Assembly (NCBI GenBank): GCA_030446685.1
Contig: JAUJMV010000001.1
Location: 418,026 to 450,732, forward strand
Direction of reading: 5' to 3'
Length of the DNA stretch: 32,707 nt
Origin: Thermomicrobiales bacterium
GTDB lineage: Bacteria > Chloroflexota > Chloroflexia > Thermomicrobiales > CADCWN01
Shown here: piece by piece, positions 26,247 through 32,707 of the stretch
Position numbering within the stretch: position 1 is the stretch's first letter
Layout: each line of letters begins with the position of its first letter
The notes under the pieces: model-generated
Seen by the model: the letters and a program-made list of their open reading frames with translations, nothing else
What the model was told of the DNA's origin: nothing
Databases searched by the model: none
Translations under genes and position numbers: made by a program

Positions 26247-27671
26247 TCAGGCGTCGGCGAGCGGCGGCCGGACCCGCCAGCAGTCGGTCGCCTCCTCGAA
26301 GGCGCGGGCCAGTTGCAGCACGCCGAGCTCGTCCTGGTGGTGCCGCCCGACGATCTGCACGCCGACCGGCAGCCCCTCCGGGGTGAAGCCGCAGGGGACC
26401 GCAATCGCGGGGAGGCCGGTGATGCTGATGAAGTAGCACGACCGCATCCAGTCGATGTAGGAGTCCAGCGGCACGCCGTCGATCGCGGTGACGTAGGGCT
26501 GCTCCACGTCGAAGGGCGGCGCCTGGCTGACCGGGCAGATCAGGAACTCGTGCCGCTCCATGAAGGCATGTACCCGCCCGTAGATCTCGGTCCGCAGGCG
26601 CTCCAGGCGGGCGAGTCGCGGCCCGGTCAGCCGCGCGCCCTCCTCCACCTCCCGCCGGATCGTCTCCTTGTAGAGGTCGCGGTGCGCCGCGATCAGGTCG
26701 GCGTGGCGCAGCTCGCTGCTCCAAGCGCGCCAACCCTTGAAGACCTCGTCGGCCCCCGCGAAGTCCGGCTCGCCGTCATCCACGGTGCAGCCGAGCGCCG
26801 CGAAGGTCGCGCGCCGCGCGTCGAGCGCGGCGGTCACGCGGGGATCGACCGGCAGCCCCCCGAGGTCGCGGCTCCAGGCGATCCGCACGCCGCGGAAGTC
26901 GCGCGGCGGCGGCGCGGCGAACCGGGCGCCCGGCTCGGTGAGGCTGATCGGCACGCGCGGGTCCGGCCCGGCGATGGCGCTCAGGAGGAGCGCGACGTCC
27001 CCCACGGTGCGCGCCATCGGGCCGGCGACCGACAGCGGCCACCAGCCGAGGGCGGCGGGGTAGACCGGCACGCGGCCGGGGGCCGTGCGGAACCCGACCA
27101 CATTGCAGAAGCTGGCCGGGTTGCGGAGGGAGCCCCCGAAGTCGCTGCCGTCGGCGATGGGGATCATCCCGCAGGCGAGGGCGGCGGCCGCGCCGCCGCT
27201 GCTGCCGCCGCAGGTCTTGGTCGGGTCGTAGGGGTTGCGCGTCGCGCCGAAGACCTCGTTGAAGGTCTGCGAGCCGGCGCCGAACTCCGGCGTGTTGGTC
27301 TTCCCGATGGTGATCGCGCCCGCCCCTTGCAGGCGGTCGACCAGCAGCGAATTCTCGTCCGGGACGAAGTCGCGGTAGATCCGCGACCCGAAGGTCGTGC
27401 GGATGCCGCGCGTCGGCTCCAGGTCCTTGTGGGCGATCGGCAGTCCGTGCAGCGGGCCGACCGCCGCGCCGCGCGCCAGCGCCGCGTCCGCCGCGTCGGC
27501 CGCCGCCAGGGCGCGCTCCGGCACCAGCGTGACGATCGCGTTGATCTGGGGGTTGACCCGCGCGATCTGCGCGAGGTGCGCCTCCAGCACCTCGCGCGCC
27601 GACAGCTCCCGCGCCCGGATGCGCCGTGCGAGCTCGGTCGCGGGCAGGAAACAGAGATCGGTCGGCGTCAT
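26247..27671 (-). CDS. Amidase-signature-family amidase
   Basis: The 474-residue protein has the amidase signature core with its Ser-cisSer-Lys triad: Lys82 (GLPIAHKDLEPTRG), the GGSSGG loop (Ser157/Ser158) and nucleophile Ser181 in IADGSDFGGSLRNPAS. The usual TTFGSRIYRDFVPDEN and CGMIPIADGSD are also present. Length and the C-terminal ITGLPAIAVPCGFTPEGLPV block match ordinary amidases; the SWPxxxIxGP-like region is altered, so it is unlikely to be GatA. It hydrolyses an amide of unknown identity in the cytoplasm. ATG at 27671 follows GAGGAGGACC. It lies 38 bases after the UxuA-like gene and is probably co-transcribed with it. Confidence 0.92.
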   Translation of the reverse strand: MTPTDLCFLPATELARRIRARELSAREVLEAHLAQIARVNPQINAIVTLVPERALAAADAADAALARGAAVGPLHGLPIAHKDLEPTRGIRTTFGSRIYRDFVPDENSLLVDRLQGAGAITIGKTNTPEFGAGSQTFNEVFGATRNPYDPTKTCGGSSGGAAAALACGMIPIADGSDFGGSLRNPASFCNVVGFRTAPGRVPVYPAALGWWPLSVAGPMARTVGDVALLLSAIAGPDPRVPISLTEPGARFAAPPPRDFRGVRIAWSRDLGGLPVDPRVTAALDARRATFAALGCTVDDGEPDFAGADEVFKGWRAWSSELRHADLIAAHRDLYKETIRREVEEGARLTGPRLARLERLRTEIYGRVHAFMERHEFLICPVSQAPPFDVEQPYVTAIDGVPLDSYIDWMRSCYFISITGLPAIAVPCGFTPEGLPVGVQIVGRHHQDELGVLQLARAFEEATDCWRVRPPLADA

Positions 27672-27709
27672 CGGTCCTCCTCCTCGCGCGGTCGCGGGGC
27701 TGGCCGCCG

Positions 27710-28723
27710 TCAGGACTGCTGCCCCGCCGGCTGGTTAGGCGCCGGCCCCTCCACCACCTGGATCAGCGCGCGGAGGTAGCCGAGGCAGAAGGCGAACTGG
27801 CGCTCGCCGCCGGGGTCCACGTCGGACTGCGGGACGTGGTCGGGGCAGATGATGCCGTCGTACCCCGCCTCCTTGTAGGCGCGCAGCGTCCCGTACATGT
27901 CGATGTCGCCCTCGTCGGGGTAGACCTCCTCGAAGTTGAGGAAGCCGCCGCGGATGTTGCGCGAGTGGACCATGAAGATCTTGTCCGCCTCGCCGAAGTG
28001 GCGGATGGCCTCCGGCACCTCGCGCGCCGGGTCGACGCACATCTCCGCGACCGTGCCCTGGCAGAAGTTCAGCCCGTGGTAGGGGCTCGGGGCGATCGCC
28101 ACGAAGCGCTTGAGCCCCTCGACGCTGCCGAGCACGCGGACGACCCCGCGCAGCCCCTCCGGCGGGCCGGGCGGGTCGTGCGGGTGGCAGGCGAGCCGCA
28201 CCCCGGCCGCCTCGGCGACCGGGACGACCCGCTCCAGGAAGTAGGCGATGTTGTCCCAGGACCGCTCCGCCGGCATCGGCCCCGCCTCGGTCAGCGAGTG
28301 GTCGGTCCACTTGGCGAGGTCGAAGTGGCTGTAGCGCGCCCCGCCGCGGCCGGGAGTGGTGCCGGTGCGCAGGAACCCGAGCAGGGTGAAGTTGTACTTG
28401 AGGCAGGGGACGCCGGCCTCGCCGGCCGCGCGGATGCGCTGCTGGAGCGTCGCGATCTCCGCGTCGCGGCTCGGCAGCCCGCGCACGATGCCGGGGAAGC
28501 GCCGCGGCGTGTTGCGGATGTCGAGCCCTAGGGTCAGCACGTCGAGGGTCATCCCGAACCGCGCCAGCCGCGCCTGCAAGTCGCGGATCGCCGCGACATC
28601 CCAGGCGCCGTCCGCGCGCTCGATGCCTTCGGTGGTGTCGACGACGAGGTGTTCCACCCCCAGTTGCGCGAGCCAGGTGAGGTTGCGATCCGAGAGATCG
28701 CCGGTCTGCTGGCCGATGTACAT
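27710..28723 (-). CDS. Mannonate dehydratase-like TIM-barrel enzyme
   Basis: The 337-residue protein resembles UxuA. It has LACHPHDPP (metal-binding His), GLNFCQGTVAEM (Cys ligand), FMVHSRNIRGGFLNFEEVYPDEGDIDMYGTL (His and acidic residues) and GYDGIICPDHVPQSD (Asp/His). These are the conserved active-site motifs of mannonate dehydratase, which removes water from D-mannonate to give 2-keto-3-deoxygluconate. It is shorter than the enterobacterial enzyme, so a related sugar-acid dehydratase or epimerase is possible. ATG at 28723 follows GAGAGGAGAG. It heads a unit with the amidase. Other sugar-acid-type genes (alcohol dehydrogenase, SMP-30 lactonase-like) lie nearby on both strands. Confidence 0.8.
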   Translation of the reverse strand: MYIGQQTGDLSDRNLTWLAQLGVEHLVVDTTEGIERADGAWDVAAIRDLQARLARFGMTLDVLTLGLDIRNTPRRFPGIVRGLPSRDAEIATLQQRIRAAGEAGVPCLKYNFTLLGFLRTGTTPGRGGARYSHFDLAKWTDHSLTEAGPMPAERSWDNIAYFLERVVPVAEAAGVRLACHPHDPPGPPEGLRGVVRVLGSVEGLKRFVAIAPSPYHGLNFCQGTVAEMCVDPAREVPEAIRHFGEADKIFMVHSRNIRGGFLNFEEVYPDEGDIDMYGTLRAYKEAGYDGIICPDHVPQSDVDPGGERQFAFCLGYLRALIQVVEGPAPNQPAGQQS

Positions 28724-28777
28724 GTCGGTCTCTCCTCTCCACCCGCTCCGACGCCGCGCGGCCCCGGTAGCACGGGC

Positions 28778-28783
28778 AGTCTA
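28778..28783 (-). promoter_or_regulatory. Possible -10 box of the uxuA-like/amidase unit
   Basis: The minus strand has TAGACT about 55 bases before the ATG at 28723. No good -35 is present 16-18 bases upstream, so support is weak. Confidence 0.25.
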
Positions 28784-28821
28784 GCAGGTGCGGCGCCGGG
28801 CCGGATGGCGTTCGGTGGCGG

Positions 28822-28949
28822 GTGGGCGGGTGGGCGGCTAGGCGGGTAGCTGGGCATGAGCACCGCCTGGCCGATCGCGATGATAGCGGCCTCCTATCCG
28901 CCTACCCGCCTACCCGCCTAGCCGCCTAGCCGCCTACGCGACTGGCCGC
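28822..28949. repeat. Fold-back element with 8-base unit arms (5 of 5)
   Basis: The left arm (28822-28853) has four octamers (GTGGGCGG twice, CTAGGCGG, GTAGCTGG). The right arm (28894-28949) has seven complementary octamers (CTATCCGC, CTACCCGC, CTACCCGC, CTAGCCGC, CTAGCCGC, CTACGCGA, CTGGCCGC). The loop is about 40 bases. It fills most of the spacer between divergent genes. Confidence 0.7.
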
Positions 28950-29032
28950 CTCGAACTGTTGCGCGCCCGGCGGCGCGGCTGTGGTACGATGCCGGCGCGG
29001 ACGAACACCATCCAGGGGGAAGGGGGCGGGCG

Positions 29033-30045
29033 ATGCGCGGCGTGGTCTTCGTCGGCGACCGGCGGGTGGAGCTGCGCGACTTCCGATCCCCGGCCGGGGC
29101 CGGGGGAGGCGGTGGTGCGGGTGCGGGCGTCCGGCCTCTGCGGCAGCGATCTGCCGCTCTACCGCGGGGGCGGGCGGCGACCTCGATCGGGGGCCACGAG
29201 CCGTGCGGCGAGGTGGCGGCGATCGGGCCGGGCGTCGCGGGGCTGGCGCTCGGCGACCGCGTGATCGTCTACCACTACGCCGGCTGCGGCGCCTGCAAGC
29301 ACTGCCGGTCGGGCTGGGAGCAGCTCTGCGCGCGGGGCGGTCACCGGGTGTACGGGTTCGGCGCGGACGGCGGCAACGCCGAGGCGATCGTCGTCCCGGC
29401 CCGGGCGCTGCTGCCGCTGCCGGCGCCGCTGACGTTCGAGGAGGGGGCGGCGATCGCCTGCGGCACGGGGACGGCCTACGCCGCGCTCAAGCGGCTCGAC
29501 GTCTCGGGGCGCGACACGCTCGCCGTCTACGGGCAGGGGCCGGTCGGGCTGAGCGCGACGCTGCTCGGCAAGGCGATGGGCGCGCGGGTGATCGCGATCG
29601 ACCTGGCGCCGGCCCGGCTCGATCTCGCGCGCGCGCTCGGGGCGGACGAGACCGTGCGGGCGGACGAGGCCGACCCGGTGGCGGCGGTCGCCGCGCTGAC
29701 CGGCGGGGAGGGGGCCGACGCGACGATTGATTGCACCGGCAGCGCGGCCGCCCGCGCCAGGCGGTGCGCAGCGCGCGCCCCTTCGGGCGCGCCTGCTTCG
29801 TCGGCGAGGGCGGCACGGTCACGCTGAACCCGACCCCGGACATCATCCACCGGCAGCTCACCCTCTACGGCTCCTGGACCTTCAGCACGGTGCTGCTGGA
29901 GGAGTGCGCCCGCTTCATCGTCGACCGCGGCGTGCCGCTGGGGCGGCTGATCGCCGGGCGCTTCCCGCTCGACCAGGCCGAGGAGGCGTTCCGGCAGTTC
30001 GAGGCGGGCGCCCCCGGCAAGTTCGTCCTGGTCATGCCCGACTGA
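29033..30045 (+). pseudogene. Zinc-dependent alcohol dehydrogenase (sorbitol/threonine dehydrogenase type), frameshifted
   Basis: Corrected, the protein is about 335 residues of the medium-chain dehydrogenase family. MRGVVFVGDRRVELRDF is followed in another frame by PGPGEAVVRVRASGLCGSDL (catalytic Cys) and LYRGGG. Back in the first frame come IGGHEPCGEVAAIGPG (catalytic His-Glu), the structural zinc loop CGACKHCRSGWEQLC, and the Rossmann motif VYGQGPVGLSATLLGKAM with Asp at the end of the next strand (IAID). In a third frame come RPFGRACFVGEGGTVTLN to the end GKFVLVMPD. Frame changes near 29090, 29170 and 29757 all sit in G/C runs. All zinc and cofactor residues survive, which favours sequence errors. 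The substrate is probably a polyol or sugar derivative. Confidence 0.85.
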
Positions 30046-30057
30046 GTGCGGCGCCGC

Positions 30058-31281
30058 TCAGGTCTTGAAGGCGCGCAGGGGGCGGACCAGCCAGCCGAAG
30101 AGGATCACCGAGACGAGGACCAGCCCGCCGCCCAGCACGGTCGCCGGGCCGGCGCCGAGGGCCGCGGCGGCGAAGCCGGCGTTGAGCGCGCCGACCGAGT
30201 TGCCGCCCTGGACGCTGATCTGGAAGACGCTGGAGACCCGGCCGCGCAAGTCGTCGGGGGTGTTGAGCTGCGTGGCGGCGTGGCGGATCGCCATGCTGAC
30301 CGCGTCGGTGAGGCCGAGCAGCGCGCCGAAGGCCAGCGCCAGCGGGAACCAGGCGCTGAGGCCGAGGCCGATCAGCCCGACCGCATAGCCGGCGACCGCC
30401 ACCAGCATGGTCCAGCCGGGGCGCTTCAGTTGCCCGACCAGCAGCATGACGCCGGCGCCGACCAGCGAGCCGGTGGCGGGGGCCGCCGTCAGCAGGCCGA
30501 AGCCTGCCGGGCCGACGCCGAGGCGCTCGGCGAAGACCGGCAGCAGCGTCGGGTAGTAGCCGAAGAGCATCGCCACCACGTCCAGGCCGAGCAGGCCGAC
30601 GATGATCTGCTTCGACCAGACGAAGCGCAGCCCCTCGCCGATGCTGCCGAGGCTGAGCGGCCGCCCGCCGCCGGCGAGCGGCGGGACGTGCAGCAGCAGG
30701 AGCGCCAGGATGACGGCCAGGAAGGTCAGGGCGTCGAGGCCGAAGACCCAGGCCGGGCCGCCGGCGGTCAGGATCAGGCCGGCGACCACCGGGCCGACCA
30801 GGCTGGCCGCCTGGTTGAGGACGGTCAGCAGCGTGTAGGCGTTGAGCAGGTGCGCCGGCGGCACCAGGTTGGGGATCAGCGACTGGCGCGCGGGCCGGTC
30901 GAGCACGCCGACGATGGTGATCAGGAAGTTGGCGGCGTAGAGGTGCCAGACGGCGATCAGGCCGGTCGCCGTCAGCGCGGCGAGGGCGCCGACGGTGAGG
31001 AGCGCGAGGGCCTGCATCGCCAGCATCAGGCGGCGGCGCTCGACGGCGTCGGCCAGCGCGCCGCCGAGCAGCGACATCGGGATCAGCGGCAGGGCGGCGA
31101 AGAGCCCGGCCAGGCCGAGCGCGAGGGCCGAGCCGGTCAGCTCGTAGATCAGCCAGGCGCTGGCGACCCGCGTGATCTGGCTGCCCATCGTCGAGACGAG
31201 CAGGCCGAAGAAGAGCAGGCGGAAGTCGCGGTGGCCCAGCGCGGCCAGCGGCGGGATGCGGCTGGGTGGTGCTGCTGGCAC
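30058..31281 (-). CDS. MFS exporter of the EntS-like (MFS_3) type
   Basis: The 407-residue protein has 12 hydrophobic segments with the MFS_3 features: FRLLFFGLLVSTMGSQITRVA in helix 1, the LGGALADAVERRRLMLA loop 2-3 motif, DRPARQSLIPNLVPPAHLLNAYTLLTVLNQAASLVGP in the middle, and HAATQLNTPDDLRGRVSSVFQI near helix 10. These are the usual signatures of enterobactin-exporter-like and macrolide-efflux-like members. It probably exports a small molecule, and the substrate cannot be told. The GTG start at 31281 is chosen because AAGGAG lies 5 bases upstream. The 3' end faces the alcohol dehydrogenase gene with a 12-base gap. Confidence 0.9.
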   Translation of the reverse strand: MPAAPPSRIPPLAALGHRDFRLLFFGLLVSTMGSQITRVASAWLIYELTGSALALGLAGLFAALPLIPMSLLGGALADAVERRRLMLAMQALALLTVGALAALTATGLIAVWHLYAANFLITIVGVLDRPARQSLIPNLVPPAHLLNAYTLLTVLNQAASLVGPVVAGLILTAGGPAWVFGLDALTFLAVILALLLLHVPPLAGGGRPLSLGSIGEGLRFVWSKQIIVGLLGLDVVAMLFGYYPTLLPVFAERLGVGPAGFGLLTAAPATGSLVGAGVMLLVGQLKRPGWTMLVAVAGYAVGLIGLGLSAWFPLALAFGALLGLTDAVSMAIRHAATQLNTPDDLRGRVSSVFQISVQGGNSVGALNAGFAAAALGAGPATVLGGGLVLVSVILFGWLVRPLRAFKT

Positions 31282-31414
31282 GGGCGCTCCTTGTCGGCGT
31301 CCGCCGCCGGGCCGGGCGGCGCGGCGGGCGCGGCGTTGCCCTCCTCGTGCGTTGCGTGCCCAACGGCTTACAGCGGTTCTTGTGAGGGTTGAGCCGGTGC
31401 CGCGGCAACGCTTC

Positions 31415-31434
31415 GGGCGTTCAGTTGAACGCCC
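31415..31434. repeat. 20-base palindrome upstream of the MFS gene
   Basis: GGGCGTTCA and TGAACGCCC are perfect 9-base arms around GT, preceded by a TTC-rich segment and followed by CCTACGG. It lies 20 bases from copy 2 of the dispersed repeat, in the MFS leader. It looks like a short intergenic palindromic repeat. Confidence 0.6.
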
Positions 31435-31453
31435 CTACGGACGACGCCGAGGC

Positions 31454-31483
31454 GCGGCGCGACCGTTGCGCGAACCGCTCTGG
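31454..31483. repeat. Copy 2 of the 30-base dispersed repeat
   Basis: Twenty-seven of 30 bases match 199-228, including the CCG-loop hairpin and the AACCGCTC tail. The copy lies between the MFS start and the SMP-30 gene end, in a spacer that otherwise contains only the palindrome at 31415-31434. Confidence 0.55.
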
Positions 31484-31503
31484 ACACGGTCGCGGCGGAT
31501 GGG

Positions 31504-31509
31504 ACTATA
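31504..31509 (-). promoter_or_regulatory. Possible extended -10 promoter of the MFS gene
   Basis: The minus strand reads TGGTATAGT, an extended -10 (TGN plus TATAGT). No -35 is seen. The leader of about 220 bases would carry the palindrome and the dispersed repeat. Confidence 0.35.
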
Positions 31510-31590
31510 CCACGCCGATCCGGCACCCGGCGCGCTCGTTCGGGCTTGGAGCCGGGTCGCCGGGGTGTCGAATGGAGGAGGGCGGCGCGC

Positions 31591-32672
31591 TCAGCCGGGC
31601 GCCGCCCCTGGGTGTTGACGTAGAGCGCGTAGAGCGATTGGCTGGCCGTCATGAAGAGGCGGTTGCGCTTCGGGCCGCCGAAGCAGACGTTCGCGCAGGC
31701 CTCGGGCAGGCGGATGCGCCCGAGGAGCCCGCCGTGCGGCGCGAAGACGAGCACGCCGCTGTAGCCGAGGCCGGCGCCGCCCGCATTGCTGGCGCACCAG
31801 AGGTTGCCGTGGACGTCGGCGCGCAGGCCGTCCGGCCCGCACTTCACGCCGTCCACGGTCATGTCGCTGAAGACCCGGCCGTTTGCCAGGCTGTTGTCGC
31901 CGGTGACGTCGAAGACCTTGATGTCGCGCGGCCCCGGCCCGGTGTCGCAGACGTAGAGGCGCCGGTAGTCGGGGGAGAAGCAGAGCCCGTTGGGGTAGGC
32001 GAGTTCGTCGGTGACACGGTCGATCCGGCCGCCCGGATCGACGCGGTAGACCGCGTTCGGCAACGCTCGCGCCTGCCCGCCGCCGTCCGGTGCGCCGAGG
32101 CGGGGGTCGAGTGGCCCGCCCGCGTCCGGCTGGCCCTCGTAGAGCGAGTCGCCGTAGGGCGGGTCGGTGAACCAGACGCTGCCGTCGGGGTGGGGGACGA
32201 CGTCGTTGGGCGAGTTGAGCCGCCGGCCGTCGTAGGCGTCGGCGAGGACGGTCAGCGCGCCGTCGTGCTCCCAGCGGACGACGCGGCGGGTGAAATGCTC
32301 GCAGGAGAGCTGGCGCCCCTGGAAGTCGAAGGCGTTGCCGTTGCTGTTGCGCGAGGGCGCGCGGAAGACCGCCACGCGGCCGTCCTCCTGCAACCAGCGG
32401 TATTGGACATCGCCGCCGACGTCGCTCCAGAGGAGGTAGCGGCCCTGGCCGGACCAGGCCGGACCCTCCGCCCAGAGCGCCCCGGTCCAGAGGCGCTGGA
32501 GCGGGGTGTTGCCGACGATCAAGCGGCGAAACTCGGGATCGACGAAGATGATGTCAGGGTCGGGGTAGACGTTCGGCGGGGCGTCCGGCCCCCATCGGCG
32601 CGGCGGGTTGGTGACGGTGCTCGGCGGCGTGCCGAGAATCGGGCCGCCGGGATTGGTCGCACCCTGGGTCAT
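31591..32672 (-). CDS. SMP-30/gluconolactonase-like beta-propeller protein, 3' end frameshifted
   Basis: The protein has the six-bladed SMP-30/LRE fold. GALWAEGPAWSGQGRYLLWSD (metal Glu69), SCEHFTRRVVRWEHDG, RLNSPNDVVPHPDGSVWFTD (Asn156 region), YPNGLCFSPDYRRLYVCDTG (metal Asn/Asp) and GVKCGPDGLRADVHGNLWCA are diagnostic. Relatives hydrolyse gluconolactone or similar sugar lactones with a divalent metal. The start ATG at 32672 gives a Pro-rich N-terminus, MTQGATNPGG, with no export signal. Near 31610 one G is probably missing: adding it gives NTQGAAPG then TGA at 31591. As printed, the frame reads on for 80 Arg/Ala/Pro-rich residues to 31368 through the repeats. Confidence 0.88.
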
Positions 32673-32707
32673 GGTTGGCTCCTCCACGCGAGCGTGCCGC
32701 ACTGTCG

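Overview
The window is a very GC-rich bacterial chromosomal segment. Dense GC-biased genes, sigma-70-type promoters of the TTGACA/TACAAT kind, ATGA overlaps, many GC-rich palindromes and the gene families present suggest a high-GC Chloroflexota bacterium (Thermomicrobia/Sphaerobacter-like). That placement is an inference from style and content; there is no rRNA gene to test it.

Layout. 1-97: truncated N-terminus of a membrane-anchored protein (-). 98-1200: about 1.1 kb non-coding, ending in a promoter and long leader for ribosomal protein bL25 (1201-1890, +). 2001-2212: a complete miniature transcription unit on the minus strand, with a promoter, a 12-base full-length Shine-Dalgarno, a 15-codon ORF (MSSHKLMGIAGGTGK) and a strong terminator. 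2240-4243: LysM lipoprotein and a DUF697-like membrane protein (-). 4456-4668: a small lmo0937-like membrane protein. 4758-6076: a decayed IS701-family insertion sequence with intact terminal repeats and TTAG target duplication, sitting exactly on the stop codon of an ABM-like monooxygenase gene. 6492-9665 (-): frameshifted moeA, a cyclase-family hydrolase and malate dehydrogenase. 9890-12807 (+): LarA-type lactate racemase, Uma2 nuclease and an orphan ABC permease. 13119-19103 (+): aminotransferase, sdhA, sdhB and ATP-type pckA, a C4-acid/gluconeogenesis block in which sdh and pckA each have a promoter-proximal palindrome. 20153-23745 (+): two-subunit molybdenum hydroxylase (isoquinoline oxidoreductase type) and an aldo/keto reductase. 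23766-25937: a DUF2306/NTF2-like operon facing a TetR regulator across a shared operator region. 26247-28723 (-): UxuA-like mannonate dehydratase and amidase. 29033-30045: frameshifted zinc alcohol dehydrogenase. 30058-32672 (-): MFS exporter and SMP-30/gluconolactonase-like protein.

Cross-cutting patterns. (1) Several spacers contain fold-back elements whose arms are 3-7 degenerate tandem copies of 7-, 8- or 9-base units, differing in sequence but alike in architecture; one splits sdhA from sdhB. (2) About a dozen single-base frameshifts, mostly in G/C runs, break moeA, both molybdenum hydroxylase subunits, the cyclase, the alcohol dehydrogenase and the end of the SMP-30 gene. Sequencing or assembly error is the simplest explanation, though coordinated decay of molybdoenzymes is possible.

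The best candidate for something undescribed is the 15-aa/structured-RNA unit at 2001-2212; next are the fold-back spacer elements and the operators in front of sdhAB, pckA and the tetR-divergent promoter.
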